From NCBI RefSeq assembly GCF_905200055.1, contig NZ_CAJKIS010000007.1, positions 1-64,000 of the forward strand: a stretch of DNA of 64,000 nt, read 5' to 3'. The notes beneath the pieces were generated by a model, which saw only the letters and a list, made by a program, of their open reading frames with translations, made no database searches and was not told the origin of the DNA. Shown piece after piece: positions 1-9,501 of the stretch (the first letter of the stretch is position 1; each line of letters opens with the position of its first letter). The DNA is from an uncultured Fusobacterium sp. (GTDB lineage Bacteria; Fusobacteriota; Fusobacteriia; Fusobacteriales; Fusobacteriaceae). A program made the translations under genes and the position numbers.

Positions 1-8
1 AAAAGAGC

Positions 9-57
9 TGAGCAAGCTAATGATTAAAAATCATTAATTTGCAACAGCCCCTTTTTT
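9..57. terminator. Intrinsic terminator at window edge
   Basis: An imperfect hairpin (left arm about 5-25, right arm about 31-51, with mismatches) is followed by a T run. It probably ends a plus-strand gene lying left of the window. The arms are A/T-rich at the tip and G/C-containing at the base. Confidence 0.6.
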
Positions 58-74
58 ATTCTGCTAAATATTAT

Positions 75-103
75 TTGGCATTTTCTATAAAAAGAAATAT
101 AAT
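75..103 (+). promoter_or_regulatory. Promoter for the 139-630 gene
   Basis: TTGGCA and TATAAT separated by 17 bp, about 36 bp before the start codon. Five of six and six of six bases match the sigma-70 consensus. Confidence 0.75.
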
Positions 104-138
104 ATATTATAGAATTTTATAGAAAGGATTTATTTAAA

Positions 139-630
139 ATGAAATTAATATTAAAACATAAAGACTTTAAAATAAATAAAATTACTTTAGATGTTGACAA
201 AGAAAAAAATTGTATATTAAAATACAATAATGAAAGAGTAAAAAATAGCAATGGAAGGTCTACTATTAAAGATGATAATGGAAATAAGAGAAAAATCTTT
301 GTAGATTCTAAAAATATTGATCTTTTCATTGATGAAAAGGAAAAGGGAGATCTACGTGAAACCTTTACAACTCCAATATATCTTATTATCTTCCCTATGA
401 TAGTTATCACTATTCTTTTAATTGTATTCTCTTTAAAAATAAAAATGGCTAAGGGGATTTTTGCAGCTATCTTCCCTATATTGGATATATATTTAATTAC
501 TAAAATTTTTAATTTACAAAAGAGTGAAAAGTTTAAGATAACAGCTAGTATTATGTTATCAATTTTTATGGTATCACTTATGTATCTTACAGCTATGATA
601 ATATATATTTTAGCTTATCCCATTGCTTAA
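139..630 (+). CDS. Small multi-pass membrane protein, unknown function
   Basis: I do not recognise the family. The 163-residue protein has a charged, soluble N-terminal half (about residues 1-75, rich in Lys, Asp and Asn) followed by three hydrophobic segments at about 78-99, 104-124 and 133-160, so it should sit in the inner membrane with the N-terminal part in the cytoplasm. There is no signal peptide and no clear catalytic motif. The ATG is preceded by an AGAAAGGA ribosome site and a strong promoter. The HAD phosphatase starts 25 bp downstream, so the two may be co-transcribed. The assignment as a real gene rests on promoter, ribosome site and codon pattern. Confidence 0.75.
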   Translation: MKLILKHKDFKINKITLDVDKEKNCILKYNNERVKNSNGRSTIKDDNGNKRKIFVDSKNIDLFIDEKEKGDLRETFTTPIYLIIFPMIVITILLIVFSLKIKMAKGIFAAIFPILDIYLITKIFNLQKSEKFKITASIMLSIFMVSLMYLTAMIIYILAYPIA

Positions 631-655
631 CTTATATAAATAATTGGAGGAAAGA

Positions 656-1438
656 ATGAAAATAATTGTATCTGATTTAGATGGAACTCTATTAGATGAA
701 AATAGTAAAATAACTGACTATACAAGAGAAACTATAAAAAAATTAAACAGACTAGGTGTTGAATTTATTATTGCCACAGGACGTGGAGAAGCTTCAGCTA
801 TTAGATTTAAAAATCAACTTGGAATAGATACATATATTATCTGTAACAATGGAGCTAATATTTATGATAAAGATGAAAATATGATATTTGAAAAGGTTAT
901 TTCTAAAGATGTAACTTATGAACTTTTAAAGCTTTTAAGAGAGGAAAAAGTTAATTATAACTGTTTTTTCCATGAAGATTTTTATAGAGATGAGTATGAC
1001 AAAACTGATTATAGCAAAAGAACTGGCTTTATAGAACATATATTAATAGATTTGAAAGATTGTTCTGAGCTTAATAAGATTATTATTGTAGATGAAGAAG
1101 AGGTTATACTAAATTTAAGTAAAAAACTAAAAGATAGATTTTCTCATTTAGTAGAAATAACTATTTCTGATCCAACTTGTGTGGATATAGCTCCAAAAGA
1201 TTGTAGTAAGGGAAATGCCCTAGAAATACTTGCTGATACCCTAAATTTTAATATGGATAAAATAATAGCTTTTGGTGATGCTGAAAATGATTTAGATATG
1301 CTTAAAAAAGTTGGGCATCCTGTTGTTATGGAAAATGCCCAAGCAATTGTAAAAGATTCAATTAACAATAGAGCTGGAAAAAATAGTGAAGATGGAGTTG
1401 CTAAATACTTAGAAAATTATTTTCAATTAAAAAAATAA
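656..1438 (+). CDS. Cof-type HAD family phosphatase
   Basis: Predicted cytoplasmic phosphatase of the HAD superfamily, subclass IIB (Cof/YidA-like), which acts on sugar phosphates and similar small phosphoesters. Motif I, DLDGTLLDE, begins at residue 7 with Asp7 as nucleophile and Asp9 as acid/base. Motif II is in IIATGR, and motif IV is GDAENDLDML near residue 200, which binds Mg2+. The C2 cap lies between motifs II and III. Length (260 residues) fits the family. I chose the ATG at 656 because a TAATTGGAGG ribosome site stands just before it; the frame is open to a TTG at 644 that lies inside this site. The substrate cannot be told from sequence. Confidence 0.9.
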   Translation: MKIIVSDLDGTLLDENSKITDYTRETIKKLNRLGVEFIIATGRGEASAIRFKNQLGIDTYIICNNGANIYDKDENMIFEKVISKDVTYELLKLLREEKVNYNCFFHEDFYRDEYDKTDYSKRTGFIEHILIDLKDCSELNKIIIVDEEEVILNLSKKLKDRFSHLVEITISDPTCVDIAPKDCSKGNALEILADTLNFNMDKIIAFGDAENDLDMLKKVGHPVVMENAQAIVKDSINNRAGKNSEDGVAKYLENYFQLKK

Positions 1439-1447
1439 TTATATTTT

Positions 1448-1472
1448 CTCCCTAAAAAATAGGGAGTTTTTT
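1448..1472 (+). terminator. Terminator after the HAD phosphatase
   Basis: CTCCCT (1448-1453) pairs with AGGGAG (1461-1466), followed by TTTTTT. It lies between two convergent genes. Confidence 0.8.
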
Positions 1473-1914
1473 AATTGATAAAAAGTTGAACCCAATAAGT
1501 TTTTCCATCACTATCAATAGCTTTTCCTATCCCGATAAATCTATACTCTTCCTCTAAAATATTTTTACGATGTCCCTTGGATTTTAACCATCTCTCTATT
1601 ACAAATTCAGGAGTTTTATGTCCAGAAGCTATATTTTCAGCTGCTTTGGTATAAGGAATCTTATCTTTTTTTATTAAACTAAAAGTGGCACCAAATTTTT
1701 TACTTATATGTGACATCTTTTTCTCTTTAGCCATATCTTTTGCCTTAACCACTGCAATTTTATTTAAATGATTATTTATCTCTAAAGGGTTTAAATTATT
1801 TTTTATTCTCTCTATATTTACTTCTTTCAATATAATTTTTTGATACTCTTCTAAACTAAAACTTGTTACAAATGATAATATAAATATTAAGACAATAAAA
1901 ATTTTTCTTTTCAT
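1471..1914 (-). CDS. Secreted CAP-domain (SCP/PR-1, YkwD-like) protein
   Basis: The first 20 residues form a signal peptide (KRK, then a hydrophobic stretch ending SFS), so the protein is exported. The remainder is a single CAP domain of about 120 residues: a VNIERIKNNL helix, SHISKKFG with the conserved His, AAENIASGH and GHRKNILEEEY, which is the bacterial YkwD/SpoVD-associated pattern. The function of bacterial CAP proteins is mostly unknown; some act in the envelope. Length (147) is a minimal CAP protein with no extra domain. An AGAGGTG ribosome site precedes the ATG. It converges on the HAD gene and stands alone. Confidence 0.85.
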   Translation of the reverse strand: MKRKIFIVLIFILSFVTSFSLEEYQKIILKEVNIERIKNNLNPLEINNHLNKIAVVKAKDMAKEKKMSHISKKFGATFSLIKKDKIPYTKAAENIASGHKTPEFVIERWLKSKGHRKNILEEEYRFIGIGKAIDSDGKTYWVQLFIN

Positions 1915-1988
1915 TTTTCACCTCTCTATTATTCTTTTTTCTATTATAACCTAAATATTCGTTTTTAAAGTCATTTTAGTTTATAAAA

Positions 1989-2017
1989 TTGACTTTTTTT
2001 TATAGAAATTATATAAT
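1989..2017 (+). promoter_or_regulatory. Promoter of the glycogen debranching gene
   Basis: TTGACT, 17 bp, TATAAT; five of six and six of six matches, 36 bp before the start codon. Confidence 0.8.
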
Positions 2018-2052
2018 ATTTTTAAGATAAATAAATTGGAGAAGGAGATTAT

Positions 2053-4020
2053 ATGTATAATTGGGAAGCAGGTGTTCCTAAGTTAGGGGCTACAGTTGAG
2101 AGTAACGGAATTAATTTCGCAATATTTGCTAAAAATAAAAAAAAGGTGGTTTTAAATATTTATAAGTCTGGTTCAGATTTACTTCCCAAAGAAAAAATAG
2201 TTTTAGACCCATCGATTAATAAAACAGGAGATATCTGGCATATCTTTTTACAAAATGGATCTGAAGGCACTTTATATACTTGGAAAATTGATGATTATCC
2301 TGAAATTTTAGATCCTTATGCACTTTCTTATACTAACAATAAAAACTATTCTAACAGAAAAAGTATAGCTATTAAACTTTCACATGAAAAAGAAAAACAT
2401 TTAGAAATCCCTATGCAAGATACAATTATCTATGAAGTTCATATTAAACTATTTACTCAAAATTTTAATTCAATGGTTGAATTTCCAGGAACATATTCTG
2501 GATTTTTAGAAAAAATTCCTTATTTAAAAGAATTAGGAATTACAGCTGTTGAATTTTTACCTGTATATGAATGGGATGATTTTACTGGGAATATAGGAAT
2601 AAATAATGGAGCTAAATTAAAAAATATTTGGGGATATAACCCCATTGGTTTTTTTGCTTTAACTAAAAAATTCTCTAAAAATCAAAAACTTGATTCTCAT
2701 AGTGAAATTGTAGAATTTAAAGAATTAGTAAAAGAACTTCATAAAAATGGAATTGAAGTAATTTTAGATGTAGTTTACAACCATACTGCCGAAGGTGGTA
2801 AAGGTGGTAAATTCTATAATTTTAAAGCTATGGACTTGAATACTTTTTATATGTTAGAAAATAGTAATGTACAATTTATGAATTATTCTGGCTGTGGAAA
2901 TACTGTAAATACAAATAATAAAGTTGTTAAAGATATGATAGTCTCATCTCTTAGATACTGGTATTTAGAAATGGGAGTTGATGGTTTTAGATTTGACTTA
3001 GCTTCTATTTTAGGTAGAAATGAAGAGGGGCATTGGCTTGGAGAAAATTCATTATTAAATGAATTGGTACAAGATCCTATTTTATCTCACTGTAAACTTA
3101 TTTCTGAAAGTTGGGATTTAGGTGGATATTATGTTGGAGACATGCCAATTGGTTGGAGTGAGTGGAATGGTAAATATAGAGATGTTGTAAGAAAATTTAT
3201 TAAAGGAGAGTTTGGACAGGTTAGTGAACTTTTAAAAAGAATCTTTGGAAGTCCAGATATATTTAAAAGAAATGATAGAACTCCTTATAGTAATATAAAC
3301 TTTATAACTTGCCATGATGGTTTTACTATGTGGGATTTAGTTAGCTACAATAACAAACATAATCTGAACAATGGTGAAAATAATCAAGACGGGGAAAATC
3401 ATAATAACTCATATAATAATGGTGCTGAAGGTGAAACTGAAGATAAAAATATCATTGCTATTAGAAAGCAACAGTTAAAAAATATGCTGCTGATCCTATT
3501 TATCTCCCAAGGAGTACCTATGATTTTAATGGGAGATGAAATGGGTAGAACCCAACTTGGAAATAATAATGCTTATTGTCAAAACAATCGTTCTACTTGG
3601 ATAGACTGGGAAAGAGGAAGCAATTTTAGTGATATTACAGAGTTTACTAAAAATATGATAAAACTTAGAAAAAAATATAATATATTTAGAAATAAAGATT
3701 ATCTTGAATTAGAAGATAATAAAAATAAAGGAGTAGGAATTCATGGAGTAAAACTTAATTGTCCTGATTTTTCTTACTACTCTTTAAGTATAGCTTTTTC
3801 TCTATATGATGCAAATAGTGATACTACATTCTATATTATTTTAAACTCTTATCATGGAGATTTAAACTTTGAATTACCAAAATTAGATAGTAAAAAATGG
3901 CATCTTTTAGTTGATACTTCTAAAGATGATAGTGAAAATTTCTTAGAAGATGGAAAGTTAATTTCAGATGCTTTTTATAAAGCAGCTCCTAAATCTTCAG
4001 TAATTTTAATAAGCAAATAA
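2053..4020 (+). CDS. glgX: Glycogen debranching enzyme (GlgX/isoamylase type, GH13)
   Basis: Hydrolyses alpha-1,6 branches of glycogen or limit dextrins in the cytoplasm (no signal peptide). Residues about 8-110 form a CBM48-like N-terminal domain; the GH13 barrel follows. Its four conserved regions are visible: DVVYNH at 239, GFRFDLAS with nucleophile Asp315, SESWDLGG with acid/base Glu352, and ITCHDG with Asp422, so the catalytic triad is complete. Length (655) fits GlgX. A GGAGAAGGAGA site precedes the ATG and a strong promoter lies upstream. No other glycogen gene is adjacent, so it is a single-gene unit ended by a terminator. GlgX versus a pullulanase-like relative is not certain. Confidence 0.85.
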   Translation: MYNWEAGVPKLGATVESNGINFAIFAKNKKKVVLNIYKSGSDLLPKEKIVLDPSINKTGDIWHIFLQNGSEGTLYTWKIDDYPEILDPYALSYTNNKNYSNRKSIAIKLSHEKEKHLEIPMQDTIIYEVHIKLFTQNFNSMVEFPGTYSGFLEKIPYLKELGITAVEFLPVYEWDDFTGNIGINNGAKLKNIWGYNPIGFFALTKKFSKNQKLDSHSEIVEFKELVKELHKNGIEVILDVVYNHTAEGGKGGKFYNFKAMDLNTFYMLENSNVQFMNYSGCGNTVNTNNKVVKDMIVSSLRYWYLEMGVDGFRFDLASILGRNEEGHWLGENSLLNELVQDPILSHCKLISESWDLGGYYVGDMPIGWSEWNGKYRDVVRKFIKGEFGQVSELLKRIFGSPDIFKRNDRTPYSNINFITCHDGFTMWDLVSYNNKHNLNNGENNQDGENHNNSYNNGAEGETEDKNIIAIRKQQLKNMLLILFISQGVPMILMGDEMGRTQLGNNNAYCQNNRSTWIDWERGSNFSDITEFTKNMIKLRKKYNIFRNKDYLELEDNKNKGVGIHGVKLNCPDFSYYSLSIAFSLYDANSDTTFYIILNSYHGDLNFELPKLDSKKWHLLVDTSKDDSENFLEDGKLISDAFYKAAPKSSVILISK

Positions 4021-4023
4021 TTT

Positions 4024-4063
4024 AAAAGAGACTATTCTATAATTAGTTTAGTCTCTTTTTTTA
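4024..4063 (+). terminator. Terminator after glgX
   Basis: AAAAGAGACTA (4024-4034) pairs with TAGTCTCTTTT (4049-4059) and runs into a T tract. Confidence 0.85.
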
Positions 4064-4075
4064 TAAAACCATCAA

Positions 4076-4108
4076 TAAAAAACTGAGTAAATAATTAAAT
4101 CTACTCAG
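4076..4108 (-). terminator. Terminator ending the long minus-strand gene run
   Basis: CTGAGTA (4083-4089) pairs with TACTCAG (4102-4108); read on the minus strand it is followed by a T run (the A tract at 4076-4082). It is the only clear terminator I find for the run that starts at 16.7 kb. Confidence 0.8.
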
Positions 4109-4119
4109 CTTTAAATAAC

Positions 4120-5340
4120 TTAAATTCTTTTTCTTAGCATATCTAATTCATTTAACTCTTCATCTAATTTGATTTTTACAAATGAATTTGGATTTGCAGC
4201 TTCTACCTTTTCAACTTCTTTATCTCTATTCATTAGAATCATATCTGGTAAAGTTATCTCTCTAACATTTATTCCAGGACTAACTACTTCAAGCTTTTCT
4301 CCAACAAGAAGTCTATTTCTAATAGCTAAAATATATTCATTATTTGGAAGTTTTTTCTCTACCTTAGCAACTAATTGGTGTGATTGGCTATAAGAGTTTC
4401 TATCATTATAGTTTTGTCCATCTACTCCTGGTCTTCCCATATAGAATCCATTTGTATATGATCTATGAGAAACTGATTCTAGCTCTTCTAACCATTTAGG
4501 ATTATATTTATAATTTCCTGAATAGTAACTATCAATAGCATCTCTATACACTTTTACACAGTTAGCTACATAGTAAATACCTTTCATTCTTCCTTCTATT
4601 TTAAGAGAATCTACTCCAATATCTAAAATTTTATCAATAAATTCTATTGTGCACAGATCTTTTGAGTTAAAAATATATGTTCCATGATCATCTTCAAATA
4701 CAGGCATATACTCTCCAGGTCTAGTTTCTTCTACTAAAGAGTATTTCCATCTACAAGATTGAGCACAATCTCCTCTATTAGCATCTCTTCCAGTCATATA
4801 GTTACTTAATAAACATCTTCCTGAAATTGACATGCACATAGCACCATGAATAAATACTTCTAACTCAATATCAGGAACTTTAGCTCTTATTTCTGCTATA
4901 TTCTCTAAAGAAATCTCTCTAGCTAACACAACTCTCTTTGCTCCTAGATCTTTCCACATTTTTACTGAACGCCAGTTTGTATTACTTGCTTGTGTACTTA
5001 CACTTATACGAAGATTTGTGTTCTCTTTAACTATTTGGAATACACCTAAGTCAGCAACTATTACCCCATCTACTCCTATTTTTTCTAAGAATTTAACATA
5101 ATCTGGTAATAATTCTAACTCATTGTTGTGAGGAATTATATTTAAAGTTACATAAACTTTCTTTCCTAAATTATGTGCATAATTTACTGCCTCTATTAAC
5201 TCTTCATCTGAGAAGTTACTACTTCCAGCTCTCAGATTGAACATTTTTCCACCTAAAAATACTGCATCAGCTCCATAGTGCATTGCCATTTTAAACTTTT
5301 CCATATTACCAACTGGAGCTAATAATTCAACTTTTTTCAC
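4120..5340 (-). CDS. U32 family protein (tRNA hydroxylation TrhP/YegQ-like)
   Basis: Member of the U32 'peptidase' family, whose better-studied members hydroxylate RNA uridines or cytidines (TrhP, RlhA) and carry an Fe-S cluster. The family signature is present as EVFIHGAMCMSISGRCLLS near residues 160-178, followed by GDCAQSCRW; the four Cys residues of these segments are the expected cluster ligands. The N-terminal barrel starts with the typical ELLAPVGNMEKFKMAMHYGAD. Length (406) matches the TrhP group rather than the longer RlhA. It is the last gene of the run, 21 bp after dnaB. The old protease/collagenase label is not supported by the sequence. Confidence 0.8.
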   Translation of the reverse strand: MKKVELLAPVGNMEKFKMAMHYGADAVFLGGKMFNLRAGSSNFSDEELIEAVNYAHNLGKKVYVTLNIIPHNNELELLPDYVKFLEKIGVDGVIVADLGVFQIVKENTNLRISVSTQASNTNWRSVKMWKDLGAKRVVLAREISLENIAEIRAKVPDIELEVFIHGAMCMSISGRCLLSNYMTGRDANRGDCAQSCRWKYSLVEETRPGEYMPVFEDDHGTYIFNSKDLCTIEFIDKILDIGVDSLKIEGRMKGIYYVANCVKVYRDAIDSYYSGNYKYNPKWLEELESVSHRSYTNGFYMGRPGVDGQNYNDRNSYSQSHQLVAKVEKKLPNNEYILAIRNRLLVGEKLEVVSPGINVREITLPDMILMNRDKEVEKVEAANPNSFVKIKLDEELNELDMLRKRI

Positions 5341-5361
5341 TTTATCATTCCTTTCTTAATC

Positions 5362-6702
5362 TTAATCAATTTTATTTGTATAGTTTTCAAATTTTGTAAG
5401 CTCATGGAAGAATCTTAATTTTACTGTTCCTGTAGGTCCATTTCTATGCTTACCTATAATTACCTCTGTAATTCCCTTTTCCTCTGTCTCTTCATTATAG
5501 TAATCATCTCTATATAAAAACATTACCATGTCAGCATCTTGCTCTATTGCTCCAGATTCTCTTAAATCTGATAACATTGGTCTTCTATCTGCTCTCTGTT
5601 CAGTAGCACGGGACAATTGAGATAGTGCAATTATTGGTACATCTAATTCTCTTGCTATTCCTTTTAATGATCTTGAGATATCTGATATCTCCTGTTGTCT
5701 ATTCTCATTTTTTCCACTGCTTCCTTTAATAAGTTGAAGATAATCTATTAAAATCATATCTAACTTACCTGCAGCCTTTAATCTTCTAGCATAAGCCCTT
5801 ATTTCCAACACTCCAACATTAGGAGTATCTGCAATATTTATCTCAGTTTGTGCTAATCTTCCACTGGCAATTCCTAATCTTCCCCAATCATCAGGAGCTA
5901 AGAATCCTGTTTTTATCTTTTGAAGTCCTATTCCAGCTTCAACAGCTAAAAGTCTTTGTAATAATTGAGAACTTGACATCTCTAAACTAAAAAGTAAAAC
6001 TGCTTTATTACTTTTTACAGCAGCATTAAGAGCTAAGTTCAATGCAAAAGCCGTTTTTCCCATTGCTGGTCTTGCTGCTAGTATTATCAAATCTGAAGGT
6101 TGAAAACCACTTGTCATTTGATCAAAATCTGCAAATCCTGAAGAGATACCAATAGTTGTTCCCTTATTAGCATATACTTTTTCAAGTCTTAAAAACTCTT
6201 CAGCCATTGCATCTCTTATTTTTATAATATCTTTTGACTCATTATTTTCTGAAATTTTAAAAATCATTCCTTCAGCTCTATCTAAAATAGTTTCAACTTC
6301 ATCATATCCTTCATATGCCATCTCAACTATCTTAGTTCCAACATCTCCTAATCTTCTTAAAGTAGCTTTTTCCTTTATTATTTTTGCATAAGCCACTATA
6401 TTTGCAGCAGTTGGAACTTCTTCAATAATATCATAAAAGACTTGATCTCCACCTATCTCTTCAAATTTCTCTTCTTTTTTTAATTGGTTCATTACTACTA
6501 TAGGGTCGATTTTTTCCCCTGAATTATATATCTCTCTCATAGCATCATATATTAATCTATGAGCATTTTTATAAAAATCATTAGGAGAAAGTATCTCTAT
6601 TATATCTGCAAAGGCATCTTCTTTTAAAAAGATTCCTCCTAGAACGGCTCTCTCAGCTTCGATACTACTGGGAATTTTTCTCAAATTTTCAATTTCCTGC
6701 AT
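5362..6702 (-). CDS. dnaB: Replicative DNA helicase DnaB
   Basis: Hexameric 5'-3' helicase of the replication fork. Residues about 10-110 are the N-terminal primase-binding domain (PSSIEAERAVLGGI), then a linker, then the RecA-like motor. Walker A is RPAMGKTA at 211-218, Walker B lies in MILIDYLQLI, and the DnaB hallmarks SQLSRATEQR and ESGAIEQDADMV follow. No intein interrupts it; length (446) is normal. The gene follows rplI by 24 bp, the same rplI-dnaB order as in Bacillus and many bacteria. Confidence 0.97.
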   Translation of the reverse strand: MQEIENLRKIPSSIEAERAVLGGIFLKEDAFADIIEILSPNDFYKNAHRLIYDAMREIYNSGEKIDPIVVMNQLKKEEKFEEIGGDQVFYDIIEEVPTAANIVAYAKIIKEKATLRRLGDVGTKIVEMAYEGYDEVETILDRAEGMIFKISENNESKDIIKIRDAMAEEFLRLEKVYANKGTTIGISSGFADFDQMTSGFQPSDLIILAARPAMGKTAFALNLALNAAVKSNKAVLLFSLEMSSSQLLQRLLAVEAGIGLQKIKTGFLAPDDWGRLGIASGRLAQTEINIADTPNVGVLEIRAYARRLKAAGKLDMILIDYLQLIKGSSGKNENRQQEISDISRSLKGIARELDVPIIALSQLSRATEQRADRRPMLSDLRESGAIEQDADMVMFLYRDDYYNEETEEKGITEVIIGKHRNGPTGTVKLRFFHELTKFENYTNKID

Positions 6703-6726
6703 TTTTTTCTCCTTATTTTTAAACTA

Positions 6727-7176
6727 CTATAGAGATTTTGCAACAATCTTTACTTCTGCTTTTACTTCAGTATGAAGTTTAACAACTGCTACATGTTCTC
6801 CTAAGCTTTTAATATTACATTCAATTTTTTTTCTATCTATTTCTACTCCAAATGTTTGTTTTATAGCTGCTGATACCTCTTTATTTGTTATTGCTCCAAA
6901 TAATTTTCCATTATCTCCAGTTTTTACACCAATTTCTACTTTTTTAGCTTCTAAAACTTTTTTTAGTTCAAGAGATTTAACTTTTTCCTCTTGTAATTTT
7001 TTCTCCTCTCTTTTCTTTTGATTTTCTATTTTCTTTAATTCTTCAGGAGTTGCTATAATTCCCTTTTTATTTTTTATAATAAAGTTGTGAGCATAACCAT
7101 CAGATACAGTTATAAGATCTCCTTTTCTTCCTTGTCCTGCTACATCTTGTGTTAATATAACTTGTATTTTTGCCAT
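6727..7176 (-). CDS. rplI: Ribosomal protein bL9
   Basis: Large-subunit protein. The N-terminal domain carries the typical VILTQDVAGQGRKGDLITVSDGYAHNF pattern (residues 6-32), then the long Lys/Glu-rich connecting helix (about 42-75), then the C-terminal domain with GKLFGAITNKEVSAAI. Length (149) is standard. It sits between a DUF2232-like membrane protein gene and dnaB, with gaps of 15 and 24 bp. Confidence 0.97.
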   Translation of the reverse strand: MAKIQVILTQDVAGQGRKGDLITVSDGYAHNFIIKNKKGIIATPEELKKIENQKKREEKKLQEEKVKSLELKKVLEAKKVEIGVKTGDNGKLFGAITNKEVSAAIKQTFGVEIDRKKIECNIKSLGEHVAVVKLHTEVKAEVKIVAKSL

Positions 7177-7191
7177 TTAATTTCCTCCAGT

Positions 7192-8010
7192 TCATATTTT
7201 TTTGTTTTTGATTAACAGCTCAGGCATAAAACTAATAGATACACCTATAATTAAAGCTGCTATATTACTATATAATAATATATAAATTGCTAAAATAGCA
7301 CTTACATACTTCATTTTACTATACTTATTTAATAAATTAAATACTACTGCTGCTCCATATAAAGAAAATATTCCTAATCCTATCTCTGAAACCTCTTGTA
7401 AGTAATGGTTATTTATGCTTGTAAGATTCAAAATAAAAAATGGAATAATATAGATTAGTAACCATTCAAATGATAGTTCCCATATCTCATCTTTTTTCTT
7501 TTCAAGAGCTATATAAATTCCAAAAGTACACAATATTGATGTTGAAAATATATTTACTAACCAATGTTTCTTCAAAATTCTTAAACTTTGAATCATATTA
7601 TGTTGAACACTTTTATAATAAATATATTCTTGTGAGCTTGGGTTTAATTTCTCTGTTATGGTTTTTATCTCTAACATTGCAGAATTTATATATTCATTTA
7701 TCATATCTTTAAAAAATATCATCAAAATTACAGTAATAATAGTTGAAATAATAGAGCTTATAACTATTCTATCCCCTTTTTTTATCTTATAAGAAAGATT
7801 TTCAAAAATAAAATATAATACCTCTGTTACTAAAAAAAGTCCCAAATATAGTGCCATTAAAATAGGATTAGTTATAGCCATTACTATTAATATTCCAACA
7901 TTAATTATCACTTTCTTCAAAAAACTCACATTTTTTACCAATCTAATTTTTGCTATTATTAACATACAAAATATCATAATAAACATGAGTTCCATTATTT
8001 CATTTAACAA
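7192..8010 (-). CDS. Polytopic membrane protein, possibly DUF2232 (YybS-like)
   Basis: A 272-residue protein of about eight hydrophobic segments (the first two pairs within residues 1-80, then 86-105, about 155-175, 184-202, 210-265) and no soluble domain. No catalytic motif is visible. In Bacillus the membrane protein YybS (DUF2232) is encoded just before gdpP, rplI and dnaB; the location here, directly before rplI-dnaB, and the similar size make a YybS relation likely, but this is a positional argument. A gdpP-like gene is missing between them. Confidence 0.6.
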   Translation of the reverse strand: MLNEIMELMFIMIFCMLIIAKIRLVKNVSFLKKVIINVGILIVMAITNPILMALYLGLFLVTEVLYFIFENLSYKIKKGDRIVISSIISTIITVILMIFFKDMINEYINSAMLEIKTITEKLNPSSQEYIYYKSVQHNMIQSLRILKKHWLVNIFSTSILCTFGIYIALEKKKDEIWELSFEWLLIYIIPFFILNLTSINNHYLQEVSEIGLGIFSLYGAAVVFNLLNKYSKMKYVSAILAIYILLYSNIAALIIGVSISFMPELLIKNKKI

Positions 8011-8034
8011 TTTGTTCCCCCTGCTTATGTAAAT

Positions 8035-9498
8035 TTACTCTATTATCTCCCCGCCAAAAAATTTTACTATTTGATCTGCTAATTTGCTTTCATTTTTATT
8101 CTTTTCTTTTCTTTTACCTAAGAATACATACTTTATTTTTATAGACGGACTTATTAATTTTTTCACAACACCTGTTAAAACATCATTGTAAACTGGACTT
8201 TCCATTTGCTCTTTTGCAAAACTATTTTCTCCATCAAAACCTATAATTAAATTATTTTTTTCTAAACTATATGGTTTTGCACTTATTAGAAAAGCTGCTA
8301 AAGTTATCTTCTCTCTCTTAGCTTCTTCTACTATATTTTTCCATTGACTTAATATATACTCAAAGGTAATATTCTTTTCTATCTCATCATTTTTTACAGC
8401 TTCCTCTTCAACTTTTGTACTTAACACAGGCTTTTCAATAATTCTCTCTACAATCTTTTCTTGAGTAATTACAGGACTTCTACCAATACTCAATAGATTA
8501 TTTACTGCTACATATCCAATAAGTCTTTTGTCCTCTTCATACTTAAATTTATTAAGTGAATCATATATAGCACCTATTATTTCCAATCCTTGTTCTGGAC
8601 CTAATTCTGCTTTTCCCATTAAATTTTTGCAATATTTTGCTAAATCTTTAAAGAAAAGTTCAATTTCAATAGATTCTTTCCAAAAATTATCTAAAATTTT
8701 TATTAAACTTGTATAATCCTTATCTAATATCTTTTCTAAAAATTCTTGCATCTTTTTTAAAGGAGTTACCCCTAATACCTGCTCTGCCTTCTCTAAAGAT
8801 ATCTCTTCTCCTAAACAAGTTATCATTATTCTCTCTAATATAGATGTAGCATCTCTCATACTTCCACCGGAGTTTTCATAAATTAAATCTAATACTTCTT
8901 CAGGAACTTCCACATTCTCTAAAGTTGCTATATTTTTCAATTTTTCTTTCATTTCATTAGGAGAAAGAGCTTTAAAATCATATCTTTGACATCTAGATAT
9001 AATAGTTGGTAAAATTTTATCAGCTTCTGTTGTTGCTAAAATAAATATTACATGTTCAGGTGGTTCTTCTAAAGTTTTTAATAGTGCATTAAAAGCCTCT
9101 TTTGTCAACATATGCACTTCATCTATTATATATATTTTTTTTCTTCCCTTAACAGGTTGATAATTTATCTTCTCTTTTAGTTGCCTTATCTCATCTATTC
9201 CTCTATTAGAGGCAGCATCTATCTCAATCATATCCATAAAACTACCATCATTTATTGATAGACAATTTTCACATTCATTACAAGGTTCGTCTGTTACGCC
9301 ATTTTTTAAGCAATTTACACCTTTAGCTATCAACCTTGCAATAGTAGTTTTTCCTACTCCTCTAGGACCTGTAAAAAGATAAGCATGAGAAGTTTTTCCA
9401 TTTCTCAAAGAAGCTTTTAGAGTTTTTACAATCTCCTTTTGACCTGCAATTTCTTCAAAATCTTTAGGTCTATATTTTCTATATAATGTTATATGCAT
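8035..9498 (-). CDS. dnaX: DNA polymerase III subunit gamma/tau
   Basis: Clamp-loader ATPase. Walker A GPRGVGKT at 44-51, zinc-binding Cys63, Cys73, Cys76 and Cys79, Walker B IIDEVHM with Asp126/Glu127, and the SRC motif at 168-170 holding the arginine finger are all present. Domain III follows to about residue 350, and the rest is a short, variable tail with a Lys-rich end. At 487 residues it is a short tau or gamma-like form; I find no convincing slippery site for a programmed frameshift. It overlaps no neighbour: 3 bp separate it from the NtrC-type gene upstream. Confidence 0.95.
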   Translation of the reverse strand: MHITLYRKYRPKDFEEIAGQKEIVKTLKASLRNGKTSHAYLFTGPRGVGKTTIARLIAKGVNCLKNGVTDEPCNECENCLSINDGSFMDMIEIDAASNRGIDEIRQLKEKINYQPVKGRKKIYIIDEVHMLTKEAFNALLKTLEEPPEHVIFILATTEADKILPTIISRCQRYDFKALSPNEMKEKLKNIATLENVEVPEEVLDLIYENSGGSMRDATSILERIMITCLGEEISLEKAEQVLGVTPLKKMQEFLEKILDKDYTSLIKILDNFWKESIEIELFFKDLAKYCKNLMGKAELGPEQGLEIIGAIYDSLNKFKYEEDKRLIGYVAVNNLLSIGRSPVITQEKIVERIIEKPVLSTKVEEEAVKNDEIEKNITFEYILSQWKNIVEEAKREKITLAAFLISAKPYSLEKNNLIIGFDGENSFAKEQMESPVYNDVLTGVVKKLISPSIKIKYVFLGKRKEKNKNESKLADQIVKFFGGEIIE

Positions 9499-9501
9499 CT
9501 T

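Noticed and set aside
117..410. Minus-strand open frame of 97 codons opposite the first gene
   Set aside because: Shadow of the 139-630 gene, which has promoter and ribosome site on the plus strand.
8035..9498. Programmed frameshift in dnaX producing a shorter gamma form
   Set aside because: No A-rich slippery heptamer with a following hairpin is apparent; the Lys-rich segment near the C-terminus is too late to give a gamma product.
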